Source of the DNA: Arabidopsis thaliana
Taxonomy: Eukaryota; Streptophyta; Magnoliopsida; Brassicales; Brassicaceae
DNA: 64,000 bases
Assembly: GCF_000001735.4 (NCBI RefSeq)
Contig: NC_003074.8
Coordinates: 11,718,101 to 11,782,100, forward strand
Direction: 5' to 3'
Shown here: positions 22,876 through 33,901 of the stretch, piece by piece
How the letters are laid out: every line of letters starts with the position of its first letter
Numbering within the stretch: the stretch's first letter is position 1
Notes under the pieces: generated by a model
Seen by the model: only the letters and a program-made list of their open reading frames with translations
Database searches by the model: none
Told to the model about the DNA's origin: nothing
Translations under genes and position numbers: made by a program

Positions 22876-24449
22876 CAGTCTAACCTCTATAAATTAATAT
22901 TCTATAAATTAATAATCTCTATAAATTAATGAATGTTTTCGGTGCCGAGTTGGGACCAATGTAAAAAGTGACATAAATCGATAAATTAATAAGATAATAA
23001 TTGTTTTGAAAATCCTATGTAAATATATGGTTCCATAATATCATAAATTAATAATTGTATAAATGTATCAACTATATATATATATATTATATGTAAGAAA
23101 TTCTTTAAAATATATTTATAATATTTTTTTGCCTAAAATTCATTTTTTTTTTGTTTGACTACAGTTCTCATATTTTACTGTATCAAAATTGTTGGTGTTG
23201 TTTTCTAGACATTATTACTAATGTTTTAATTGTAAGGGAGATTTGCAAAACTACCCTTTTTTTAACTACCCTTTTGCAACAATATCCTTTTATGTTGTCC
23301 ATTTTTAAAAATACCCCTTCCCTTGAACAAAATGACCAAATTAACCTCATTTAATAGAAACATGTAATTGAAAACTGAACTTTTTCCGCCAATTTTTTGG
23401 CGCCAAAATTTTTTTTCCCGCCAAAAAAAACATTTTCCGCCAAATTTTTCCTCAAGAAAAAAAAAGATTTTAAAAATCCTTGTAAATATTTTTTGGCGGC
23501 AAATAGATTTACAAGGGATTTTAAAAGGGTTTTAAAAGATTTACAAGAGATTTTAAAAGAGTTTTAAAAGATTTACAAGAGATTTTAAAAGGGTTTTAAA
23601 AAATTTACAAGTAATTTTAAAAGGTTTTAAAATCCCTTGTAAATCTTTCAAAACACTTTTAACCCTTTAAAAAGCTTTACAAATCTTTTGTAAATCTTTT
23701 AAAGCCCTTTAAAATCCCTTGTAAATATTGTAAAACCCTTTTAAAATCCCTTCTAAATATTTTAAAATCCTTTAAAAACAATTTTAAACTCTTTAAAAAT
23801 CTTTAAATGACCTTTGTAAATCTTTTAAATCTCTTTAAAATTCCTTGTAAATCTTTTAAAAACCTTTTAAAATCCTTTGTAAATCACCCTTTTAAAATCC
23901 CTTGTAAATCTTATAAAACCCCTTTAAAATCTCTTGTAAATATTTTAAAACTCTTTTAAAATCCCTTGTAAATCTATTTCCCTTCAAAAAAACAAATTGG
24001 CGGGAAAAATATTTTTGAAAACAAAATTTGGCGGGAATTTTTTTTTCGAAATTTTTTGGCGGGAAAGTTTTGGCCGGAAATTTTTTTTGAAATACTTTAG
24101 GCGACAAAATATTAATATTTTATTTTGTTAACTTAAAACAATTTCTAAATAAGGGTAAAATGGTCATTAAAAATTTAAAGAGGGTAGAAATAAAAATGGA
24201 TAAAACAAAAGGGTAGAATTGAAAAGGGGCATCATGAAAACGGCAGTAGAAAGAATTTTTCTAATTGTAACTGGTTCAAGAAAGATATTTTCTATAATGA
24301 AAGAAATCTTATAATTTTTTTAAAAAAGTTACCTAATTAAGAAAATCTCTCTATAAATTAATAAATATTAATTTATTGATAAATTAATACCTCTTTAAAT
24401 TAATAAAATTTTGCAATCCCAACATTATTAATTTATAGAGGTTTTACTG
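22876..24449. mobile_element. Emigrant-type (pogo-like) MITE, split by a nested element
   Basis: The left end CAGTCTAACCTCTATAAATT and the right end (complement of AATTTATAGAGGTTTTACTG) form a terminal repeat of the Emigrant/Lemi1 type (CAGTAAAACCTCTATAAATT as I remember it). TA lies at 22874-22875 and 24450-24451, the target duplication of Tc1/mariner-pogo elements. Removing the nested insertion and one copy of its duplication leaves about 539 bp, close to the known Emigrant length. Confidence 0.85.
23236..24261. mobile_element. MULE-like non-autonomous element nested in the Emigrant MITE
   Basis: A perfect 9-bp duplication, TAATTGTAA, flanks it (23227-23235 and 24262-24270), as expected for Mutator-like elements. 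Ends are GGGAGATTTGCAAAACTACC and (complement of the right end) GAAAAATTCTTTCTACTGCC, only weakly inverted, as in non-TIR MULEs. Both subterminal zones hold CCCGCCAAAA / GGCGGGAAA motifs. The centre (about 23500-23970) is a degenerate satellite of TTACAAGGGATTTTAAAAG and its complement. No transposase is present. A related copy lies at 45.8-47.6 kb. Confidence 0.8.
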
Positions 24450-24451
24450 TA

Positions 24452-24644
24452 TATGCTTCTATAAATTTGTTATGAATTATTATTGCCTGAAGAAACTACA
24501 TAGTACTTATGTTTGGCTTTATAATAGGTTTTAAACACAACTCGAAAATCAAATGGGACTATCTTCGAGGTCTGTGGATCAAACTGGTCTAATTATTGGT
24601 CAACGACTTTTTAGTTTTTTATTACAACTTACATAAATATATTT

Positions 24645-24676
<32 letters not shown>

Positions 24677-25126
24677 CATCTAATTCTTTATAAATAAGTT
24701 ATATATATATATAATTCTACGTAAAATGTAAATATATCGTATATTAAAAAGCATTCCAAAAATAATTTATTTTTGTTGCCAAATCCAAGAAATAAAGTTA
24801 GTTTTCTTATAAGAAATTAGAAACGATGATTTGTTCTAAACAGAACGGGTTTTAAAACAATAAAAAAAAATTATCTTTCAACCTGGAGAGGTTAAAAGTT
24901 AAAACAAAATTTTCTAGGTACATTAAACATTTAAAATTCAACATAATTATATATAAATAAATAAATATGCTTTAATCTATAATAAGCTTACAATTTTAAT
25001 TTCAAATAATTTAATGATTTATATTATACAAATAAAGTTGCAATTAGTCATTTACAAAATTAAGCATATATATTTGCAGTTTCAATTTAAAAACTTATAA
25101 TATATGAGAATTGGTTAGTGATGAAA
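24452..25126. repeat. AT-rich DNA with a TA microsatellite
   Basis: A run of TA dinucleotides lies at about 24646-24674. The rest is AT-rich with no coding signal. Confidence 0.5.
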
Positions 25127-26026
25127 TGTGATAACACGTCATTTCACCCGTTTTACCTATTGTTTTTTTTTATGTTTTAGGGAGAATTTGGTGCCATTTT
25201 AGAGCTAAGGAGATGATAAACAAGTATTTTGGGAGTCAAGAAAGTTTTAAGAGTTTTAGAGTAAAAAAGACGAAAAGACGAACAATTCTTGTTTCAAGAC
25301 AATTTATGTACTTCAGAATTTTGTCATTTGTTGGAGACCTCCACGTGCATCAAATTTACATATCAGTGTTTATGGAAATTTAGTAGAGTCAAGATTTACT
25401 TCTATTTGGAACGAATAAATCTATAAAGGTGTTCGGAATAATACGACCCGGAGAATGAAGACATATGCGAGACTGGCTGTAGTGCGAAGCAACCGTTCTG
25501 GAGCCTCAAGGTCAGCTCGGTTATGAAGGCCCGTACCCGGGCAGTCCCTCACACTTCCCACATGTCACTTGACCTTGCCACAAGTCCAGAACTCGGCCAA
25601 TCACTTACCCAATCAACGAAATTGACGTTTTTACCCCTAAACTGACTCCTTGGTGTGCTTTCTTCTTGTCTTCATCACAAGCGAACCTAGCTGCTGCCGT
25701 GAGCCTCCCAGCTGCCGCCACACCTCTCCAAGCCTGGAAAGACACCAAATCTCTATTTTTCTCTTGTTTTGTCTAAAATCTACTAAGGTGAAGTCTTACC
25801 TTTTATATTTTACATTCAAAGAAGTAATCTCTAAACTCTATTTAAGTCTTATTCATCTCTTTCTTATGGTATTATCAAAGCAACCTTTGATGAGTTACTT
25901 AACCATGCTAGAGTAATCCTCTACTTGGGTTTAGAGGGCTAATCAAAGGGGGATCGATGATCGTTTGTCTCTAATGCAGATTAGAGAAATCGCCATAGAG
26001 AAAATATATGGTTCTTCATGCTTGAC
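25127..26026 (+). mobile_element. Athila-like (Gypsy) LTR remnant
   Basis: The segment starts TGTGATAACACGTCATTTCA followed by CCCGTTTTACC, resembling the start of Athila LTRs (a CACGTCATTTCACCC block, from memory). GC-richer sequence follows, with typical LTR phrases such as GGAGATGATAAACAAG and TTTGGGAGTCAAGAAAG. The left edge is fairly clear; the right edge is not, and I found no target duplication. No internal coding region follows, so this is a solo or truncated LTR. The 88-codon frame at 25650-25916 is not a gene. Confidence 0.5.
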
Positions 26027-26029
26027 AAA

Positions 26030-27198
26030 TAATAGTATAGTAGTATCAGGGTCGGCTTAGAGAAAAGTGGAATCCTGTAGCCATTTTAAAAAATATATTT
26101 ATCTCGTATACTATATATACTATATGTATAGATTTGGGCATTTTCGTATAATTTCTTATACCCTAGTTTCTTAAAGAAATCTGACTAAAAAATACTGGAC
26201 TATGTGCAAAAACACCCTTTGCACACCCTCTCAGCCGGCCGTAAGTATGTTGTATTAGATTTCTACTATTTTTTAGTGTTTAATCCTCGAAAAATAATTT
26301 TGGATCTATTATATTTTATTTTTTCATTTTTAATGGGCTTTTTGTATCAGAATTCTGTTTAAAACAAATGGACTTATGATCCGCAGACTTCTGCTCCACC
26401 AATTTGGACTAGGCCTATAACTGTAGCAAAATTAATGTTATAGTATCATCCCACCCCAAGGTTTGATTGAAGCTGATAGAATTTCAAAACAACGGAAATA
26501 TTGATTGACTTTGTCAAATTTTGAATAAAATGATACGTCAAACAGAAGAAATGTAAATTTGAGAAGGCTGAACCACCCACAGATTTAGGATAGCGGTAAG
26601 AAATCAAAAACTTTGAAAGCAATTAAACATGTAAAGAAATAAATATATTTTAAAATACTGTAGAATCCTAGTTACGTAGGTATAACAACATTAAATAAAT
26701 GAGGTTTCATCAAAGGTGCAATAATCTCAGATTATCTCAATAATTTTTGTAATTATCGTCAAAGCTAAATATGTTGTATATATATGCATATTTTTAATAG
26801 ATTTATTACTTCATTAAACAGCTCACCATAAGAGGGAAATAGTACTTGAGCAAAAATAAAAAATAAGAGAGAAAGAGTATGTAACATATGGTAAAGCCTC
26901 TACTAGACAGAAATAAAAATATATAATAGTAACAAATTATAATTAACGTTACAAATTACATATTGAACCAATAAGCAGAATCAAGAAGATCAGCCCACAG
27001 GAACAAGTCCGTGGGTTTTTAAGTTTCAAATTATGAGGGCATGGACTTTTCTATCAGCATGTCATATCTCTACACTATATATACCATATACGTATTGATT
27101 CTCTTTTCTTACACATAACAAAACCAAAAGAAAAAAAAATTCATATTGAATAGTACCCTGAAGATTTTATATATAGAGAGTAGAAAGGATCAACTGAA
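26030..27198 (+). promoter_or_regulatory. Upstream region of the B12D gene
   Basis: Mostly AT-rich. A TATA box (CTATATATACC, about 27077-27087) lies roughly 115 bp before the B12D start codon. No other gene seen. Confidence 0.45.
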
Positions 27199-28381
27199 AT
27201 GGGGCGTTGGGTGAGACCTGAGGTTAGGAAAATTTTATTTTTATGAAGAATTGCAAACTTTCTATGATAAAACAGTTATCATAACTAAGGTGAGAAATAA
27301 ATAAATTAATTTTATCTTAGTTTAGTTTTAACAGAAGATTAAATGAATCAGTTATGGATTTGCCATTTTTCTGGATAGCATTTGTGGATTTTGCCATTTT
27401 TTGAATAGTTTATGGATTTTGTCTTTTTTCAAATTACAGAAATATGATTTAACATGCGTTTTATTCGTTATGTTTAGGTTTAGTCGGTTTTGGTTGTTAT
27501 TAGGGTTTAATATTTATATAAAGTACATATTTTTACCAAAAAAATCCTAAATACGTATATTTTAATGTTAAACATGACATATTTGTAAGATTATAGTAAA
27601 AATGGGAAATTCAAAAAATTTTGATGAAAAATAGCAAAATCAACAATAATCCCAAATAAAATAGTTACAACTGTTTTAATATTATGACCGAATTGTTAAA
27701 TTAGCATATTTTTCTAGAACTAGATGAATTTGCTTGTATTACTTTTGTAAGGTTTTCTTTTTTGGGACAACCGATCATTGATGTGTTATTTCAAAAGTGT
27801 GATGAATAAAAAAAAGAGTATAATCAAATATATAAGAATAGTAAAATACCGATACCTTAATTTATGTTAATATAAATTAAACGAAACAATTTAGGTGTAC
27901 CCTCTTCTTGGAGCAATGGGATTTGTGACATCTATGGTTGTGTTTCAACTCACAAGAAATGCATTCTTAAACCCTGACTGCAGGTTAGTCTTCATCAAAT
28001 CTATTATTTTTTCTTAATATGTGGTTTAGTAAAACTTAGGACATGTCATGAAAGATGCTTATTTACATTGTCAAAAATGGGATAACAATTTTTCTTAAAT
28101 ATTTTCAAACTTTACTAATATATGTCGGTTATATAGTTTTCCAAATATAACTAACTTATGACTAAATTAACTATTTTTTTTGTATTTCTATATTTTACTA
28201 ATGCTTTTTTACATTTAAAACATTTGACAGAATAAATAAAGAGCATAGAAAAATGGGAATTCTAGAAAATAAAGACGAAGGAGAAAAATATGCACAACAC
28301 AATTTTCGCAAGTATCTAAGGACCCGTCAACCTCAAGTTATGCCTTCACTCAACCGTTTCTTCTCTCAAGAGGACAACTAA
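27199..28381 (+). CDS. B12D-family small mitochondrial protein
   Basis: Three coding exons, 27199-27222 (24 bp), 27895-27983 and 28231-28381, join in frame to 87 aa. The start MGRWVRPE is spliced to VYPLLGAMGFVTSMVVFQLT, a single hydrophobic segment, then RNAFLNPDCR. Exon 3 gives GEKYAQHNFRKYLRTRQPQ and VMPSLNRFFSQ, the conserved B12D C-terminus (FxRKFxRxxxPEIMPxLNxFF). Length matches the family's usual 85-90 aa. B12D proteins were found in cereal seeds and senescing leaves and are thought to sit in the mitochondrial inner membrane and help under low oxygen; they are NADH-ubiquinone oxidoreductase B12/MLRQ-like. All splice sites are consensus and no lesion is visible. The tiny first exon and split frame hide it from simple frame scans. 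Confidence 0.9.
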
Positions 28382-28621
28382 ATCTTATTTTATTATGAAT
28401 TGTTATCAGATCCTCGTTTATATGTATCTCTCAATAATAATAAAAAGTTGAATCCTGTGTCCCGAGTCTCAAAAACACCAAAGTCTTAAGCTCATTACAA
28501 CCATCGACCAAATACATAGATGAGAAACATAAATCCTAAGATAAATAACAAAAGAGGCATTACATCTCCATTAAACCCGTTATTAAAGAACCAAAAAACC
28601 TAATAATCCAATTACTTCTTC

Positions 28622-29775
28622 TTAGATAGTTTCAGCAATCACAGAAACCACCTCCCTCAAAACATCTATCTTCTCCCACAACAACTCAAGTTCCTTAGCC
28701 TCCACCAACTTCATCTTCTCTTCAATCTTCTTCTTATTCTCCTTAGGGTATCTCCAACTCATTTCTATTTTTGTCTCAACACTCTATTTTTGCCTCTATT
28801 TCACTCCAACACATCTCTATTTTTTATCCTCTATTTTTCTTCTAACAAATAGAGATCTCTATTTTTGAATAACCATTGGAGTGAAAATAGAGATCCCTAA
28901 TTTTTTCTCTATATTTAGAAGAAAAAATAGAAGCAACCATTGGAGATGGTCTTAGACACCTTACTCCATTTCCACTTCACAATACACTCATCCACATCGA
29001 GACTCGCAACAACCCGAACTAAAAACGACTTCTCAAACCAATTCACTACTTCCTTATCTTTTTTAACCAAAGGTTCAAAGACTCCACCTTCTTCTCCTTC
29101 CCATTAGCCTTAACTACAACAGATTCAACAACACCAATACCATCAAGTCCCCAAATAGACTTAGCTAATACCATCAAGTCCCCAAATAGACTTAGCCAAT
29201 ACCAAACATTTCTTATCATGAATTCATGATCCAGTTCTACACCTTTCTTCTTCCTTATACCAAAATACTTCTTCTTCAAACCTCTAATCTTATCACCGAA
29301 TTTGGATTTTACTAACATCAAAGCTTATATATTTCTTAGCGATATCGAAAAAACCATTCATATCATCATAAGCACTTGTACTTGTCTCAGATTTTGAAAT
29401 CAATCATACCTTGTAATAGAGAGATCTCATCTTCTTCAGTCCATGATCTCTGAAAATAGGGCTTTTTGTTATCCTTTGAGGTAGTTCCTTCACTAGCTCG
29501 CTTCGTCCCTGATTTCATCGCTGGTGAATCAGTAGCTTCTTTCTTCTTATGCTTGAGGATGATTGGCTTGTCTAAGTTAGATCCAGAATCGAGAGCTGGA
29601 GCAGCGGCGGAAGTAGAAGTTAGGGTTTTAGTGGAGGGAATTATGGAGGGATCTTTGGGTTTCTTTTCAGAAGAAGAAGAAGAAGAATTGTAGATCCCGC
29701 CACAATTCCGTCAACTAAAACCCTAACTTCTCATGAAATCTCTTCGTCGTCTTCGTCATCGATTTCGTTAATTTG
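28622..29775 (-). pseudogene. GeBP/storekeeper-like (DUF573) transcription regulator, pseudogene
   Basis: Minus-strand pieces, in order, read: an acidic start (DDEDDEE near 29750) followed by a stop; a Ser-rich basic linker (SSSSSSEKKPKDPSI); the DUF573 domain start FQRSWTEEDEISLLQGMIDF (about 29410-29470), where a stop and shift follow; FFDIAKKYISFDVSKIQ; DKIRGLKKKY; ELAKSIWGLDG-like residues; and a C-terminal helix NWFEKSFLVRV ending in VVSVIAETI, stop at 28622-28624. GeBP-family proteins are plant DNA-binding regulators with a noncanonical leucine-zipper C-terminus. The copy is broken by several frameshifts, including a 31-bp tandem duplication (29135-29165/29166-29196), and by a MITE at 28746-28951. 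It is convergent with the B12D gene. Confidence 0.8.
28746..28951. mobile_element. 206-bp Harbinger-like MITE inside the GeBP pseudogene
   Basis: Ends are GGGTATCTCCAACTC and, inverted, GACCATCTCCAATGG, flanked by TTA at 28743-28745 and 28952-28954, the target duplication of PIF/Harbinger elements. Removing it with one TTA restores a continuous minus-strand helix reading (WKWSKVSKENKKKIEEKMK), which shows that it inserted into an exon. Confidence 0.7.
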
Positions 29776-30208
29776 GTTAGGTTATATGTCTAAAATCCAT
29801 ACAAAAACTTGGTTTTGTTTTAAAAAAAATGGAAATTTGCAAATATAACAAAAAAATATTAATAATTTGGAAACTATAACTTCAAAAACTAGAAGATGAT
29901 ATTGTGTGTATTATATGTAATAAATACAATTCTACTATTTCTCTCTTCCTTTTTCTTTTCCTCCACTACCACCACAACCACCACTACTTTTAAAGCCACT
30001 ATCACCGGAAAATCGTATCCGGAGCCACTATCGTCGGAAAATTGTCACCAAAGCTATCATCACCATTGTACTATTCTATTCTACTGCTATTGTACTATTA
30101 AGTATTAATTATGATTGAAAAGTTTAATAATTAAAAAAATTTGGATTTAAGATGTAAAATAATCTTAATATAGAAGACACAGAGATGATTTCATTTTTTC
30201 AAATTTCT
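29776..30208. other. Intergenic DNA
   Basis: AT-rich with a short ACC/CCA-rich stretch at 29955-30060. The 70-codon frame there (29896-30108) has Thr-rich low-complexity content and I do not call it a gene. Confidence 0.35.
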
Positions 30209-30529
30209 GAAAACTGAAACTTGAAATTATTTTATTTTGTTTAATGAGTTTTGTTTGGGTTCCATGTATAGTATCTTAGGGTTTAGTTTTTTTAGATCAA
30301 CATGTGTTTGTTATAATTAGAATGGATTGAGATATAAGAATTATTTTTTCTGGAAAAAATTCTTGGATTGAAAACTGAAACTTGAGATGATAACATTTCG
30401 TTTAATGATTTTTGTTTGGGTTCCACGTATAGTATCTTAGGGTTTAGTTATCTTAGATCAATAGGTGTTTGTAATTAAAATGAATTGGGATAAAGAATTA
30501 TTTTTTCTGGAAAAAATAATTGGATTGAG
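30209..30529. repeat. Tandem duplication of about 160 bp
   Basis: 30209-30369 and 30370-30529 are near-identical head-to-tail copies, both starting GAAAACTGAAACTTGA and containing GTATAGTATCTTAGGGTTTAG and ATTATTTTTTCTGGAAAAA. No coding sequence is involved. Confidence 0.85.
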
Positions 30530-30784
30530 GAGAAGACAAGAACCGGGAAGAAGGTGAAGGAAGGAGTGTGTTGTATTTTCACACCTCATATGTGCTCCTC
30601 AATGAATTATGCATATTATAGTGTTAGATATTTAATAACTTTATGTAGATTGGCTATTCACCAAATTCACCCTTTAAAAAACAAATCATTCTATGTTGGT
30701 TAGAAAATAATAATAATAATAAATGAGTCGGTTCAATAAAACAAACCAAAAACCAAACCTACTTCAATAAGTTGTTGATCCTAT

Positions 30785-32297
30785 TACTACAAGAAAAAAC
30801 CATTTTTCCTACTACCAAAATCGTAAGAATTTTGTAGGAAATAGATTTTTCCTACGAAAAATGTTTGTAGGGAATGTTCCGTAAAAAATCGAAATTGATA
30901 AGATTTTCTTAAGAAAAGTCGTAAGTAATTTTGTAAGAAAATGGAAAAAACTTTTGACCATTTTCTACCAGAATTTTCGAAGGAAATAGGTTTCTACCAT
31001 TTTTCTACAATCAATCAGAAACTTTACCAGTTTCCTACGACTTTCCTAAGAACTTAATACATTAATCAAATTAATTAATTTGTTTTCAATAATTATATTA
31101 ATTTTGAATATTAAAATTGAAACAGTTAAAAATCATTATTATTAATCTAAATCATATATATAATCAAATTATTAAAAAAACAAATAATTTGAATGTCTAA
31201 AATTAAAATAAGACAAAAAAAATCTATTGTCTAAAATCATAACCCTAATCTAAAGAACAAATCGAATAAACACAGAAACAATGTCCGTCCGTTCATTCTC
31301 TCATGCCTTTATATTTTCATGAGCTTCATCACCTTAAGATTACAAGCTCGAGTTATACTATTGCAAGAGTTTATACATATCAACAACAAGTCTCTCTTCT
31401 CACTCTTTTTCAAGAGTTTCATTTGCAGCCTTGAAAATGAAAGAAAACAAGTTACTCTTAATAGAACTAGTGTTTCATGACAATTGAAAAAGAAAACAAG
31501 TTATTCTAAAATCTTAACTCATACCAAACTAGACCTATCACCTATGGATTAATAAGAGCAATCAAACGGATAAAGTAACAAGAGAAGCTAATCTATTACC
31601 TGCAACAGATGATATTGATCACATGAGCAGGTTTAAGGGCCTTTGGTCCATTTCTTATCCTTGTGTTTAGAAATCTGCATGATAGAAAGAATTTTAATCT
31701 TATATCCTAGAACCCAAACTTAGAAATATTTAGATGAGATAATGATTTAGCCCTTCCCAAGCAGCCAATTTTATTATTAAATTAGAGGAATATGGACAAA
31801 GATGTAAGTATGTAACACACATTCATACGACCAAAAACATCTTAATATCTGAATAGATTATAACACCAAAAGACAATCTCAATCACGATCATCTTTTTTT
31901 TTCGAGAAGTCAAACTATCATAATTAACATCTTTGATTCCATATCCATAACATAGAATCTATAAACCAACGATGTGAAGTTATCATGGTGAGAATCTTAG
32001 TCCCTAAATCCAGATTTTGAAACTTATAGATCCAAATCGTGGTGGGAATGTTTTGTAATTTTTCCCATGACATTTTTACGAATTTCGTACAACTTTTCCT
32101 ACGACGATATATTTTGTAAGATTTTCATAGGAAATTCCCTACAAACTTTTGACGAATATTTTCGTAGGAAATTTTGCTTCGAATTTTCTACGAAATGTAT
32201 ATTTCGTAGCAATATCGTTAAAATTTAGTAGAAAATTTCTCCTACCAAAACTTTGATAGAAAATTAGGTAAAAAAAAACTATATTTTCTTGTAGCTG
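30785..32297. mobile_element. CACTA-type non-autonomous element
   Basis: The left end TACTACAAGAAAAAACC and right end TTTTCTTGTAGCTG are the complementary CTACAAGAAAA termini of plant CACTA (En/Spm) elements, with changes in the outermost CACTA bases. Both sides carry many short subterminal motifs of the form CCTACGAAA / TTTCGTAGG in both orientations, where the transposase would bind. The interior is AT-rich with no transposase frame. I could not confirm a 3-bp target duplication. Confidence 0.75.
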
Positions 32298-32764
32298 AAG
32301 CCTGAAATTAATAACCAAGTTAGATGGGATATAATTGAATTAAGTTCCGCTAATTCTATCTCATTTTAATTTGCTTCGCTTCTATTTAAAGAAATAAAGA
32401 AGGAAAAAAAAATAAATATATATATATATATACATATTTATCTATTAAAGTAAAGTACGATTTATTCTCTAAAATCTTTTTAATTTATGCCATATTAAAA
32501 AATTTGAACGTGTATTAATATTTGTCTTTAAATTTTATAAAAATATTTTTGAATTATATAACCTTAGTAAACAATTATAATAAATTCCAAATAAGTAAAA
32601 ATATTTTAAAAGAAAATGGTTGGATCACTATAGCTTTTGTATACAAACTCTCATCTTTATCAATAAACTTAAAATTCAACCACAAACAAAACGTTGACTT
32701 GTTTTTTATTTATTTAAAATCTTTTATGTCAAATTTTTAAGTCGGAAAATAAATATATTATGTA

Positions 32765-33082
32765 GGTGATTGGTTCGTCTGTAGCTATAGATATATCGTT
32801 GTAAAATTTTTGATATAGGTCTGTAGATCTTATTGCTGTAAAAATTAAGATGTAGATTTTATTAATAAAATATTATTACCTAAATAAATTGATTGTTGAA
32901 TAAGATTTTGGTAGTATGTTTTCTTAAGCAAAACAAAAAAGAAATATTATTGGTAAATTGTTCTTATGTGTTATATAATATTATTCACAAGTATCAATTT
33001 AATATATATATATATATATTAAAAAATAATGTGAGTTGCATATATGTCATAAGTAAATGTTTACCTACTATTTCTGTCCATA

Positions 33083-33147
<65 letters not shown>

Positions 33148-33386
33148 AGTAATATTTGTAAAGAAAATAAAAAAATAAAGTGAAAGGAAAAAGAGAAAAA
33201 ATGTACCGACCTTCTAAAGACCATAAAGTTGTGGTGTAGAAAAGCTTGTACTTACAGCCAAAATAATTAAAAAATTATTAATTGGAATGTGAGAGAAAAT
33301 AGAAAAACTATATTGTGATTGTTTCAATTTTGGGGCAGTAACTTTTTAGTGGCTTTATAAATCTCCTATAGCTCAACCAATCATGC
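32765..33386. mobile_element. Possible foldback MITE containing a TA microsatellite
   Basis: The left edge (GTGATTGGTTCG, GTAGCTATAG) and the right edge (CTATAGCTCAACCAATCAT) are inverted. TATGTA lies just outside both edges. Inside is a TA tract of roughly 55 bp at 33085-33140 that produces a spurious IYIYIY reading frame. Superfamily not determined. 33387-33901 to its right is AT-rich with nothing recognised apart from the MED15-like gene's 3' flank. Confidence 0.4.
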
Positions 33387-33901
33387 TATGTATATCAATA
33401 GGTTACTTTAGAGACGTATCTTTTAGAGAGGATCAAGCTCTAATCCAAATCAGATATTAATTTCAGTTTTCTTATTTTCTGGTTAATGAGATCTAAAAAT
33501 TTTGCTTCGACGATTATTAAGGATGATTTAGTTTTATGGGCTTGAGCTTCAATTTCTATAATTCTATTTTTTATATTTATATATTCCAGCCTTTTGGGCT
33601 TTATAAATGGAACTTAAATATTTAATGCCATGAGCCATGAATATGTTTCATGCCTAAATATTTCATGCCATAAATGGAACCTAAATCTGTTTTGAAACAA
33701 TTATAGAATAATTTCTTGTTAAAATATATACAATAAGAAGCCATGAGCCACATCATACAAATAAATGTTTATTCTATCTCAAAGGAAATAAGAAAACCTA
33801 ACTTGGGCTATAAGGTTTCCCACCTAAAAACTTCTATCCACGTCTGTGCAAAATCTCACGACCTTATCTGGAACGGTGAGTGAGAAAGGAAGTATTAGTC
33901 C

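Noticed and set aside
29896..30108. 70-codon frame with a hydrophobic start, as a possible small secreted peptide
   Set aside because: Thr-run low complexity, no cysteine pattern, no promoter evidence and no recognised family.
32893..33183. 96-codon frame with an IYIYIY tail
   Set aside because: The tail is a TA microsatellite and the rest is AT-rich intergenic sequence.
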